Source: Brachionus koreanus | Lineage: Eukaryota; Rotifera; Eurotatoria; Ploima; Brachionidae | Reading direction: 5' to 3' | Assembly (NCBI GenBank): GCA_016987375.1 | Contig: PJRA01000376.1 | Location: 41,204-105,203 of the forward strand | Length of the DNA: 64,000 nt | Part shown: positions 12,284-22,483 of the stretch, one piece after another | How positions within the stretch are numbered: position 1 is the first letter of the stretch | How the letters are laid out: each line of letters begins with the position of its first letter | Translations under genes and position numbers: made by a program | Notes under the pieces: model-generated | The model's input: the letters and a program-made list of their open reading frames with translations, nothing else | The model's database searches: none | What the model was told of the DNA's origin: nothing

Positions 12284-13387
12284 TCAAATTTTTAATAAAT
12301 GATTAATAATTTTATATTTGTCAAATTTTTTTCGACTATGATTTGATCTGTAATCACTAATAAAAGTTAAATAACTCGTTTCAAATGGTTTAAACGACAA
12401 CTTTTCAATTTTGTTCAATTTTATAAAAATGTCCACTTTAGTAATCAAGTCCTCAATTTGACTTTTTTGATCCAATAAATCATATTCACAAAATTCAACT
12501 AAATCATCAGCAATAATTTGCTTATTCTGAATTGATCTCTTTAAATCTTTATATTTATTTTCAAAATTTTGAAAATTTTCAATCAACAATTTAACATGAA
12601 GTCTCTCGTTGACCATTTCTTTGAACTCGTTTAAATTGATATCCTTTGGAAGCTTTTTTAACTCTAATTTAGAAATAATATCCCTGACAAGTCCGTTGTT
12701 ACGCAAGAACATTTCATTGTTTGCTTTAAAATGAGAATCAAGTAATTTTTCACTTAACTCTAATTCGTTTTTCAGATATCCAAATTTTTCCATTATGTAT
12801 TCACTGTAGCATTCTTGATAAAACTTTTTACCATCTAAAAACTCATTACTCTGCACCAAAGTTTCTTTTTCTAAAAATCGTTCTGTTCGTTTGACCATAT
12901 AATCAATATAATTTGTCTCAAAATTTTGAGCATGCATGTTTTTCAATTCTTCTTTAATTGCTTTGTATTTTAATGATATGAAATAAAAGTTTACTTCATC
13001 CATTTTTTGAGTTTTTAACTTCGAATTGAACAATTCACTGAAACCTGATTTGAATTGATCGTTTTGCAATTGATCAAAATTGAGCTGGAAAATCATCTTT
13101 ACATTCGTTAAATTTTTGCTATTCTGATCGAATATTTCAAGTTGTTTTTGATAATTTTCATCCAAAATGGCTTCAATTCTGCTTAAACGATGAGTTGAAT
13201 ATTCTTTTATGAATGAAGTATTCTTTTCTGTACCATTGAACTGAAGTCTACAAAGTGGACATTCTTTTGATGTCAATATGGATACACATTTCTGGCAAAA
13301 TGTATGTCTACATGGCAACAAAAAAACTGGCAGTCGATTTAGATCATATTCATTTAAGCAAATAGGGCATTCTTCGAATTGCTCCAT
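12284..13387 (-). CDS. RING-finger protein with coiled-coil tail (TRIM-like, no B-box)
   Basis: A 367-residue single-exon protein. Residues 7-46 form a C3HC4 RING finger: CPIC (C7, C10), C26-R-H28, C31-x2-C34 and CPLC (C43, C46), with Pro after the seventh ligand as in E2-binding RINGs. The remainder is Lys/Glu/Asn-rich, mostly helical and coiled-coil in character. It lacks B-box Cys/His clusters and any recognisable C-terminal substrate domain. A role as an E3 ubiquitin ligase is inferred from the RING only; the substrate is unknown. It is convergent with the REV1-like gene, the stop codons being about 210 bases apart, and an AATAAA on its strand lies at 12268-12273. Start: ATG at 13387, directly before the RING. 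Confidence 0.8.
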   Translation of the reverse strand: MEQFEECPICLNEYDLNRLPVFLLPCRHTFCQKCVSILTSKECPLCRLQFNGTEKNTSFIKEYSTHRLSRIEAILDENYQKQLEIFDQNSKNLTNVKMIFQLNFDQLQNDQFKSGFSELFNSKLKTQKMDEVNFYFISLKYKAIKEELKNMHAQNFETNYIDYMVKRTERFLEKETLVQSNEFLDGKKFYQECYSEYIMEKFGYLKNELELSEKLLDSHFKANNEMFLRNNGLVRDIISKLELKKLPKDINLNEFKEMVNERLHVKLLIENFQNFENKYKDLKRSIQNKQIIADDLVEFCEYDLLDQKSQIEDLITKVDIFIKLNKIEKLSFKPFETSYLTFISDYRSNHSRKKFDKYKIINHLLKI

Positions 13388-15277
13388 ACAACTTTGGTAA
13401 AATTTCTGTATCAGCTTTAATTTTTTGTTATTTTTCTATTTAAAAAAACTCCGATGCGCTTGACATATTTTGCATAATAATTATTTTAAAATACTAAATT
13501 AGGGAAAAATCGATTGAATTTAGTTTTTTCCGAATATGAAAAATTAAATTTAAAAAAAAATCATTCTTCATAGTTTCACTGAGTTAAGTTTATTTAAAAT
13601 CCAAAAAAAAAATAAAATAAGGTTTTTAGAAATATTCTTTTTGGATGCAAAACTACTCAGTTTATTCATAGATGTTAATAAGAAAATTTTTATCTTGAAT
13701 GACAAGTATGGAATAAAATTTAATTTTATGGAAATAATTTAATTAATTGAGAATCCTAAAAATTTATTTTGAAAAAAGCTTATTATAATAAAATTTTGAT
13801 TAGCAATAGGTGTTAACTTTTTAATCCATGCATGAAAAATGTTCTAATTAATTTTATCCAGACTTTCTTTTTTGGTAAAATATTTTTAAACTTTGATATC
13901 AGATATTTTTAATTGTTTAAATTTTTTTAAAATTGATTTCAATCATTTCAATACTAGCTATCTTGTTTGGCTTGTTTGATCAATGGTTAAAAAAAAAAGT
14001 CACTTAAATTTTTATGTATCTTTTTTATACTTTTTTATTAATCTAAACCAATAAAGCAATTGAATTAAATATAGTTGAGATCAACCATATGTTTTTTAAA
14101 TAAATAAAATTTAAAAGTAAGGAGATGTGAAACACAATAATAAAAATATCTGTAATCTTTCTTGACTTTTTTCATTATCTCTCCCATCAAAAATGAGCAT
14201 ATTTAAAATAAAATAAAAAGAAAAAATCACTAAAAAATTAAACTTTCTATATTTAGAATGAAATAAAAATTAGCATTTATTTTTAGAAAAATTCAATATA
14301 ATTCTAGAAATAAAGGATAGGATTTTAATTAATTTGTTTAAGTAAAATAAATATAAATAAACGAGAGGAGTTTTTATACTTTCCTTTAAAAATTTAAATT
14401 TATTTTTAATTGATATATATACCCACTTTTTGGTGACTGGCAAAAAAAAAATTTTCATTTCCTTACAACTAGATTACTTTTATGTTAATAAAAAATTAAA
14501 TTTTTGTTAGATATTTACAAAAAGAGAGGGAGATTAATTTTAGCCATATGAAAATTTTCCTCAAATTTGATTAGAAAAATAAATACTATGAAATCAAATA
14601 AATTTTTTCTTTATAATTTTAGAAAATTAAAAAAAAATGTTTTTTAATTCATTAATGAGTATAAATTAATTATTGAAACAAAATAAGACTTAAACATGCA
14701 TATTTTAAATTTCAAAATTATTTATAATAAAAAAAAATGCAAAATTAAAATCTTCATTAAATGCTTTTCTTTATAAGGACATTGAATTTTTTTTATTTGG
14801 AAAAAGCATTTTTATTTATGTGAAATGTCTTAAATAATTCATAGATTAAAAAAAATATATAGACAATTAAATATATGCACATAAAAATAACTGTACTTTA
14901 TGTGATATGAAAAAGAAATTATTAAATTAAGAAAATCTATAATTTGTTTACCTCCTAAAATAATTTTTAGATGATAAATAAACAGTCGTAAGAAGCATAT
15001 TCCAAAAATCCAAATATATTCCAATTAACATGTTGTTCTACATTTATTTATTCAATTTTTTCATCTGATTACAATTATTAATTACTTCCTTTTTATGAAA
15101 AAATTTCAGTTATAAATTTATATTTGATTAAAAATTAATAATAAGTAAATTAATCGATTTTCAAAAAAAGGAGTCGTATTTTTACTTTTTAAATATAGTT
15201 CTTAGAAGAAATATCGAATAAATTTCTCTATGAAAATCTCACTTGACCCTAAATATCAGTCAAAAACTCTATGTCCT
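13388..15277. other. Intergenic, no gene seen
   Basis: AT-rich DNA with short Lys/Ile/Phe-rich open frames of 60-67 codons on the minus strand. None has codon use or domains resembling the real genes here. Confidence 0.5.
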
Positions 15278-15375
15278 TTAGTGTTTGGCGGCAGCCAACT
15301 TTGGTCGTCGATTGACGTATGAGAACCGTTTATAAAAATTCCGGCCTTTTTGAAGCCGGCCACTTAAGAGTTTGA
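15278..15375 (-). repeat. GC-rich repeat fragment related to the 22.5-kb foldback element
   Basis: A GC-rich island of about 95 bases in very AT-rich surroundings. On the minus strand it contains GTGGCCGGC, then GGCCGG, then TATAAACGG and CTC in order. The same blocks in similar spacing occur on the plus strand at 22440-22475 and, for GTGGCCGGC, at 22954-22963. This suggests a decayed, inverted copy of the same repeat family. The similarity is patchy. Confidence 0.4.
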
Positions 15376-16273
15376 AAAAAAAAATGCTAATTTTTAATAT
15401 TTTAAAATATTTTTTCTTTTTCAAACCTTTTAGATTAGGAAATTTTTGAATAATTCTTTTAATATTTTTCAAAAATCTCAAAATTTAATAAAAAGCTATA
15501 ATAAATTGTTTAATTAATTACAAAAAAAATTTAATAAAATTTAAAAAAATTAATTTTTCAAATCTCTTTAATTTTAGTTACAATAAAAAACAACTTTTAG
15601 ACCAAAACCGTCCATAAGAAAAATTACCAGATGTGTTCGACTGAAATTAATATGAATAACTAAAAATTAAATCAATAACCGAATTAAGTTCGATAATAAG
15701 GAAACTTGATAGTCCGGAATTGATAAAAATTAAAAAATGTCGGATAAAGAAATATTTTATTACATTTTTGTAACTAAATTTAATAAATTTTTGTTTTGAT
15801 ATCTAAAGTCAAATTTGTACAATTTCTTTTAACTCTAGTTCATCAATTTTCTGTTTTTAAACAATTAACTTTATTTTAAATTACAAACACTATAATGCTT
15901 TTTTTATATTAGATATAAGAAAAAAAAATAATAACTTAATCGGTCGGATTACAAAAAAAAATTAACAAATTAATATAGTTTTGCTTGAAAAGTGAAAAAA
16001 TTTATGTCGGACGGAATTCAGAAATTATCTGACATGTTATGCCGGATAATTTAAATAATTTACGATGTAATATATCAAGAAGTAATGTAGATGTTCTATC
16101 TAGTACTACCAATAGAAATATAATTTAAAAATATAGTTACTACGATATATAATAAAGTTATCAAAATTTGAAGTTGATTTTTTTATTAGATCTAGGAAAT
16201 AAACCAATTATTGTTTTTAAAAATTGTTTTTTAGGCTTGTAGATTTTAATTATATAATATATGGAAAGTGGCN
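15376..16273. other. Intergenic, no gene seen; single N at 16273
   Basis: AT-rich sequence with no coding signal. A small imperfect hairpin (ATGTCGGA ... TCTGACAT) lies near 16004-16035. The lone N at 16273 sits exactly where a 48-base segment repeated at 19515 begins, so this may be an assembly join. Confidence 0.5.
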
Positions 16274-16321
16274 AAAGCTGAATATTTAGATCAAATATCA
16301 ATGTTAAAATATTTTGATTTT
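16274..16321 (+). repeat. 48-bp direct repeat, copy 1 (mate at 19515-19562)
   Basis: Starts AAAGCTGAATATTTAGATCA and differs at a single base from 19515-19562. Copy 1 begins right after the lone N and lies 185 bases before the 5' LTR. Copy 2 runs straight into the 481-N gap. This is either a real duplication of target-flanking DNA or the same locus assembled twice. Confidence 0.85.
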
Positions 16322-16334
16322 TTTTCACAAAATG

Positions 16335-16457
16335 AGTATATCTTTGATATCTGAATACATTATTTGCATGTATTATTCATTCAAAGGCATTAAAAAATCA
16401 AGTATATTTTTGATTTCTAAATACAATATTTGTATCTTTCATTCATTCAAAGGCATT
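16335..16457 (+). repeat. Two-copy tandem repeat, period 66 bases
   Basis: Bases from 16335 and from 16401 share AGTATAT.TTTGAT.TCT.AATACA and then CATTCATTCAAAGGCATT, about 80 per cent identical overall. It ends exactly at the left edge of the 5' LTR and is probably host DNA. Confidence 0.7.
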
Positions 16458-16828
16458 TATGGTGTCTTTGACAAAGACAACACAAAGTCACCATCTGACT
16501 TGAACAGCTTATTCTTATTGTGACTGACTAACGCGCATACGCAGATATGGTTGCAACCAAGCAATTATATCTGCCATCTCAGTATTTTATTTTATTCGCA
16601 CGCGTTAGTCAATCACAACACCATTTAAATTTTAAATCTGATTCTAATAACATTTTATTACACTTTTGTATTTTTACTAAATAAAACAATTTTATTTTCT
16701 TCGGCCTAAACTTTAATATTTAATTTTAGAACGGCCGTTTTCATTTACATATATAATCTTTTTAAATAAATTTCTTAACAAATAAAAAACCCTTTATTTG
16801 TTTATCAATTGGTAACGTAAACACCACA
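16458..16828 (+). repeat. 5' long terminal repeat of Ty3/gypsy-type element
   Basis: About 370 bases, colinear and similar to 20852-21211. Shared blocks in order: GTGTCTTTGACAAAGACAAC, ACTAACGCGCATACGCAGAT, GCGTTAGTCAATCACA, CTTCGGCCTAA, AGAACGGCCGTTTTC and a 3' end in CACA. A primer-binding-site-like sequence follows directly. Several indels separate the two LTRs, so the insertion is not very young. AT-rich AATAAA-like runs (about 16680-16690) may hold the polyadenylation signal. Confidence 0.85.
16518..16618. repeat. 101-nt near-palindrome inside the LTR (mate at 20911-21011)
   Basis: The segment begins TTGTGACTGACTAACGCG and ends CGCGTTAGTCAATCACAA, an 18-base inverted repeat with one mismatch. 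An inner AGATAT ... ATATCT pair lies between. Both LTRs preserve the outer arms and the exact 101-base length, although the middle has diverged. A structured RNA or regulatory site in the LTR is possible. Confidence 0.7.
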
Positions 16829-16830
16829 TC

Positions 16831-16844
16831 TGGCGACTAGGATA
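16831..16844 (+). other. Primer-binding-site candidate
   Basis: TGGCGACTAGGATA begins two bases after the CACA end of the 5' LTR. TGG complements a tRNA 3' CCA end, as expected for minus-strand priming. Which tRNA it pairs with cannot be decided here. Confidence 0.6.
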
Positions 16845-16892
16845 AAACAAGAAGCGGAAAACGAGGAGCAACAACTCACTCAACAACAAAAA

Positions 16893-19410
16893 GTGCAGCA
16901 ACAACTGCATATACAACAAATACTCGCACAACAACAGGTTAGTCAAATGGCAGTAGCAATGCCAATGGAACCTTTCGACTACGGTCGAAACATGGATACA
17001 CTTGGAGCAAGATGGACGAGATGGCTCGACAAGTTTGAACTCCACATCACAGGCAATGCTCTCACAGATGAGGATATGATCAAGGCCCGCTTCTTAACGA
17101 GTATGGGAGACGCGGTCTATGACACAGCAGAGTCACTTGGTTTGAACCTCAAAGATAAATCTCGCAAGGAGATTCATGAGGCTCTTACAAAACATTTCAA
17201 CCCTGAAAAATCCGAGGTCAACGAAATCCTGAAATTTCGACGCGCGCTGAAGCACAAAGATGAACCAGTGAACAGTTACTACTTGCGACTCCGAGACCTC
17301 AGTCAACACTGCGGGTTTGGTACTGGACTGGACAGAGAACTAGCTATTCAGTTTCTCTACGGATGCGGTATGGAGCCTGTGCACCGCAAAGGCGTAGCAC
17401 TGACAAAAGCTGATTTCAAGCTGGACACGATCTTAGACTACGCCAGGGCCTACGAGAAATCCGAACGCAACGTTGGTGAGATTGCTCAGCACGGTTCCGA
17501 GCTTGCAGCCAAACAAAGTGTCTGTTTGGTGGCGAATAAAGGTTGCAATCAGTCCCGACCAAAGCAAGAAACTCGCGAAAGATGCGCCTGGTGCGGCGGA
17601 GAACGTCATGCTACTAGAGAAGCCTGTCCAGCCAACGGAAAAAAATGCGATAAGTGCGGAAAGCGGAATCACTTTGCAGCAGTATGCTTAACCCAGCAAA
17701 GGCCACGAAGCAGCCATCAATCTACAAGCAATGTCGAGACACAATTTTTTCGAGGAGGAGGGCAGCGCCATGGCCAAAACTCGAAGCCTAGCTTAAGTCA
17801 ACAGTACTCTAAACACAAAGGTCAAGTAAATGCGGTTACCAGTAAGGAACCCGATAAAGAACTGGCCGGCAAGGTCTTGCTTGACGAAGCTGAAGCCGCC
17901 TCATACCTCAGATACAAGAGGTTGGTGAACCTGGATATATGTGCCATCACTGACGACCCAAAGGTTCTCCGGATCGACGAAGAGAGTGATGAGCGACTTG
18001 TAGGAGCTGAATTGCAAGGCAGCAACGTGGTATGGCTAATAGACTCAGGATCGATGATAAACATCATCGATGAGCCGACCTACAAACAGCTCAAATATCA
18101 GCCAACCCTCAAAACGTGCAAGACTGAATACTACGCTTACAAGTCGGCCGTACCGTTCCAGATGCTAGGCTGTTTTGAAACAACCATCAAACGAAACAAT
18201 AAGTCAACGAAAGCAAGTGTCATGGTAGTGCCGGGAAAGGAACGGAACTTATTAGGCTTTAGTACTTCGAAAGCCCTCGGACTGGTAACCCTCAACGTCA
18301 ACACAGTGGCGGAAGGTAGCGGCAGCAATAAGCTCAACAAAGACCAGCTAGCTGAGCGATTTCCAGCACTGTTCAGTGGGAAAATAGGCTGCGTCAAGGA
18401 CGTCAAAGTTAAGCTGGACATTGACGAATCAGTAAAGCCAACACGCCAGCCGCAAAGACCTGTCCCGTTCTGTCTACGCGAGGCAGTTGAAATGGAACTC
18501 CTAAAGCAGGTAGACGAGGGAATTATTGAAAGAGTAAGGGGTGGACACACTCCATGGGTGGCGAATCTGGTAATTGTTAACAAAGACAAAGGTGCCAAAC
18601 CCGGTTCATGCAGGCAATCGTCAACGCAAGAGCCGCCGTCAGTCAGGCTAACGTGTGACTCAAGAGCGATGAACAAGGCCATAAGACGCACAAGATTCCC
18701 GTGTAGGACCGTGGAAGACCTATGCACAGCAGTCCAGGGTGCCAAGCTGTTCAGTAAATTGGACATATCAAAGGCTTTTCACCAACTTGAGCTTGATGAG
18801 GAATCCAGACACCTCACCACGATCACCACGCATATAGGTCTTTTCAGATACAAGCGACTACACATGGGTATCTCTTCGGCTTCCGAAGTCTTTACAGAAA
18901 CGATTCGAGTGATGCTCGAAGACTTGCAAGGTCAAATAAACATGACCGACGATATCCTGGTCTTTGGAAAGACTAGGGAAGAACATCACACCAACCTCTT
19001 GGCAGTTCTGCAGCGACTCGAAGAAAGAGGCTTAACACTCAACAGAGAAAAATGCCAGTTTTACACGACCGAAGTAGAGTTCTACGGCTTGAAGTTCTCC
19101 GAAAAGGGTATGTCTCTAACAGAAGACCGCTGCCGCGCTTTGAAGGATCGGCCGGCCGCCGGCCAACGCAAAGGAGCTGAAAAGCTTCCTCTGCAGTATG
19201 CAATTTAGCGCAAGATTCATGCCCAACTGGTGCTCTAAAGCATCTCCGCTGTGGGAGCTGGCACGAGACGGCGTCGAGTGGAAATGGGGACTGCAAGAGC
19301 AGAAAGCTTTAGATGAGGTAAAAGAGCTTGCTAGCAACAAGTGCTTCGCCTATTTCAATAAGAATTGACTTACCGAGTTGGTCATCGATGCTAGCCCAGT
19401 CGGAGTTATT
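16893..19410 (+). pseudogene. gag-pol of Ty3/gypsy-type retrotransposon, truncated and frameshifted
   Basis: A single gag-pol reading frame. There is no in-frame ATG before 16947, so translation begins there or the original start is lost. Gag residues are followed by two zinc knuckles, CAWCGGERHATREAC and CDKCGKRNHFAAVC (about 17583-17690), then a retropepsin with the IDSG active site (about 18040). The reverse transcriptase runs about 18450-19130, with KLFSKLDISKAFHQL and a catalytic TDDILVFGKT motif (TDD in place of the common YxDD). The frame breaks near 19150 and resumes in another frame with KELKSFL...FMPNW...ASPLWEL and the RNase H start DASPVG, including one stop near 19368. The element then ends abruptly at about 19410. 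RNase H and integrase are missing from this copy. GC content is far above that of the host genes. Confidence 0.9.
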
Positions 19411-19514
19411 AATTTTTAAATATAATTCACAAATAAAACATATTTGTTGTTCTAAATACATTTTTTTATATTTATTTAGTTTTTAAATGCCTTAAAAAAA
19501 TCAATTTTATTTCA

Positions 19515-19562
19515 AAAGCTGAATATTTAGATCAAATGTCAATGTTAAAATATTTTGATTTT
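19515..19562 (+). repeat. 48-bp direct repeat, copy 2
   Basis: Matches 16274-16321 with one mismatch and abuts the assembly gap. The roughly 100 bases between the truncated pol end (19410) and this repeat are AT-rich, host-like sequence. Confidence 0.85.
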
Positions 19563-20043
19563 NNNNNNNNNNNNNNNNNNNNNNNNNNNNNNNNNNNNNN
19601 NNNNNNNNNNNNNNNNNNNNNNNNNNNNNNNNNNNNNNNNNNNNNNNNNNNNNNNNNNNNNNNNNNNNNNNNNNNNNNNNNNNNNNNNNNNNNNNNNNNN
19701 NNNNNNNNNNNNNNNNNNNNNNNNNNNNNNNNNNNNNNNNNNNNNNNNNNNNNNNNNNNNNNNNNNNNNNNNNNNNNNNNNNNNNNNNNNNNNNNNNNNN
19801 NNNNNNNNNNNNNNNNNNNNNNNNNNNNNNNNNNNNNNNNNNNNNNNNNNNNNNNNNNNNNNNNNNNNNNNNNNNNNNNNNNNNNNNNNNNNNNNNNNNN
19901 NNNNNNNNNNNNNNNNNNNNNNNNNNNNNNNNNNNNNNNNNNNNNNNNNNNNNNNNNNNNNNNNNNNNNNNNNNNNNNNNNNNNNNNNNNNNNNNNNNNN
20001 NNNNNNNNNNNNNNNNNNNNNNNNNNNNNNNNNNNNNNNNNNN
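19563..20043. other. Assembly gap (N run)
   Basis: 481 consecutive N. The sequences on its two sides (host-like repeat on the left, minus-strand gag-pol on the right) need not be truly adjacent. Confidence 1.
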
Positions 20044-20612
20044 GCTGGAAATCGCTCCGCTAGCTGGTCTTTGTTGAGCTCTTTGCTCTCGCTACCTTCA
20101 GTCACTGAGTTAACGTTGAGAGTTACCAGTCCGAGAGCTTTCGACGTACTAAAACCTAATAAGTTCTTTTCCTTTCCCGGCACTACCATTACACTTGTTT
20201 TCGTTGACTTATTGTTTCGTTTGATTGTCGTTTCGAAACAGCCTAGCATCTGGAATGGTACGGCCGACTTGTAAGCGTAATATCCTGTTTTGCACGCTTT
20301 TAGGGTTGGCTGATATTTGAGCTGTTTGTAGGTCAACTCATCGATGATGTTTATCATCGATCCTGAGTCTATGGGCCATACCACGTTGCTGCCTAGCAAT
20401 TCAGCTCCCACCAATCGCTCATCACTCTCTTCGTCGATCTGAAGAACCTTTGGGTCGTTAGTGATGGCACAGATATCAAGGTTGACTAACCTCTTGTATC
20501 TGAGGTATGAGGCGGCCTCAGCTTCGTCAAGCACGACCTTACCAGCCAGTTCTTTGTCGGGTTCCTTTCTGGCTACCGCATTTACTTGACCTTTGTGTTT
20601 TGAGTACTGTTG
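20044..20612 (-). pseudogene. Inverted second copy of the gag-pol protease region
   Basis: On the minus strand this encodes about 190 residues that align with 17800-18365 of the first copy at roughly 90 per cent identity, from QQYSKHKGQVNAV through the retropepsin site (PIDSGSMINI) to NKDQLAERFP. It runs into the gap. At its other end it is fused to LTR sequence of opposite orientation at 20612/20613. The residue before the catalytic IDSG is Pro instead of Leu. No start or domain is complete. Confidence 0.85.
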
Positions 20613-20702
20613 TACCATCTAATTTGATCAGCTCTTTTTATTGTGACTGACTAACGCGCATACGCAGATATAGTTGCAACTAAGCAGCTATATCTGGCAT
20701 CT
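20613..20702 (+). repeat. LTR fragment, internal copy
   Basis: Bases 20613-20702 are almost identical to 20883-20972 in the 3' LTR (TACCATCTAATTTGATCAGC ... TATATCTGGCATCT, one mismatch). The fragment starts at the inverted gag-pol edge and stops where plus-strand pol sequence begins, so it is an LTR piece caught inside the element. Confidence 0.85.
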
Positions 20703-20837
20703 GTAGCAACTGTAGAGGCTAACAAGAAGGCAAATCTCGAATACAAGAACATCTATTATGAGTGGCGAGACAGCAACCCCCATGTCCGGACGTCCAAGCG
20801 CAACCAAGCGAAACGCGCCGGTCAAAGCAGCTCTTGA
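20703..20837 (+). pseudogene. C-terminal end of retroelement pol (integrase tail)
   Basis: An open frame of 44 codons ends at TGA 20835-20837, encoding a basic tail with EYKNIYYEWRD and RTSKRNQAKRAGQ. It lies immediately before the polypurine tract and 3' LTR, where the end of a gypsy-type pol should be. Assignment as the integrase C-terminus rests on position and composition. Confidence 0.65.
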
Positions 20838-20851
20838 GGGAAGAGGGGAGA
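20838..20851 (+). other. Polypurine tract
   Basis: GGGAAGAGGGGAGA directly precedes the TG start of the 3' LTR, the expected site for plus-strand DNA priming. Confidence 0.8.
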
Positions 20852-21211
20852 TGTAGTGTCTTTGACAAAGACAACACAAAGTTACCATCTAATTTGATCA
20901 GCTCTTTTTATTGTGACTGACTAACGCGCATACGCAGATATAGTTGCAACTAAGCAGTTATATCTGGCATCTAAGTATCGTAGTTTATTCGCATGCGTTA
21001 GTCAATCACAAAAAAACTATTTAAATTTGAAATCCAATTCGAACAACATTTGATACTAAATTTTCATACTTATACTTAATAAACAATTTTATTTTTACTT
21101 CGGCCTAAGCTTGAATATTTCTATTTTTTAGAACGGCCGTTTTCGTGTACCCTTTTTTAAATAAATTTTCTTTATAAATAAAAAAACCCTTTGGTAACGT
21201 GAGATATCACA
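20852..21211 (+). repeat. 3' long terminal repeat
   Basis: About 360 bases from TGTAGTGTC to TATCACA, homologous to 16458-16828, and carrying the same 101-base near-palindrome (20911-21011). Immediately beyond it the sequence becomes T-rich host DNA. No convincing target-site duplication is visible outside the two LTRs. Confidence 0.85.
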
Positions 21212-22483
21212 TTTTTTTTATCTACTAATGCTTCTTTTAAAATATTTTTTATTATGCATTTTGAACATAGCTTGGTAACATTTTTTACAACAATATGGAT
21301 GTTTTTTGATATTGAAATCGTTTAACCATTCAGCTAAAATTTATACTTTTTTTCTTTGTGCCTGTCAGAACGTCCTGTTTTTTTTTATTTAGTATATTTG
21401 TATTTAGTCAAAATTTAGAAAAACAAGTTGTATACTTGATTCTTAACACAAATCTGTATTTTTACATCAATTAAGTAATTTTATAAAAAAAATTGTAAAT
21501 TTTTATCAATTAAATAAAACTGATGAAAAATAAGTAATTTTAGTTAATACATTAGCATTCACCATAGAAAATTAAGCAGATAAGAGATAAAAAAAAAACT
21601 GTCATTCAGAAGGATACTGTTTTAATCATAATATTGTTAGATGCCAACTGTCAAAAACTTCAAATAATAGGATCATAGATTAAAAAAAATTATTTCTAGC
21701 TTAATAGATAAAAATATTGGTTGATCATGTGTTTCGATAGTTACAAGACTAAATTTAAAAACAAAATTTAATTATATTGATGTTTGATATTTGGTTACGC
21801 TTACAAAAGCTGTGTATTGCATGGGAAACTAGAGAAAGATAAATTGACGAAAGAAGACAAAAAAGAAGAGCAACAAACAAAAGCATTCTGAGAAGCGTCT
21901 GCTTAGAACCAATACTGTAAACAACGGTGTATGTCATCAATTGTGTCATTTATTAGATGTATGATTTTACAAAATTTAATAACTCAAGTCCCAGAGAAAT
22001 TATTGAAAATAAATAAAAAGCTGTTAAAAAATATCATTTATCAAATGAACAAAATGGATGAACCAAATCTCGTTTTCAGATTTGAAAGCATTCATAAAAT
22101 TCAAAATAAAGTGAATTTTTTTATTATTTTTTTAAATAAAAATATTTTAATTTTAAAATAAAGTAAATAATTCTTTTTTGCTTCTTTTTTGTCCTTTTAT
22201 TAAATGCTTTCGCCGTTTAGAATTTTAAATAAATTAAGATTTAGATTAGTCTTGAAAATTTTGAAAATAGACCATTCTGTTTTTTTAATGATTTCTTGAA
22301 AACTTGAACAATACTAAAATTATAAATATAAAGTTAAAATTGAAATGTTATGATGAGTCAAAATTTTGAGTTTTTTTAAAGGTTTGATATTTTTGATTTA
22401 GCATCTTAATGATTCTATATAGTTTTGGGTAACAGTCAGCTTTGGCCGGCCTGTATAAACGGCCTCTTTATTATTGCAGTGCA
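21212..22483. other. Gene-poor AT-rich interval
   Basis: No gene could be established. A minus-strand frame at 21755-21949 starts with ATG and carries a strong hydrophobic run (LLFVALLFCLLSSIYLSLV), followed by a good splice donor (GTAAGC at 21804). It could be a signal-peptide exon of a short secreted protein, but no partner exon was found. Confidence 0.4.

Noticed and set aside
17433..19340. Several 70-210 codon minus-strand open frames across the gag-pol region
   Set aside because: Shadows of the GC-rich plus-strand retroelement frame; they lack independent similarity.
19536..20274. Plus-strand open frames spanning the gap
   Set aside because: Mostly N; the readable part is the complement of the inverted gag-pol fragment.
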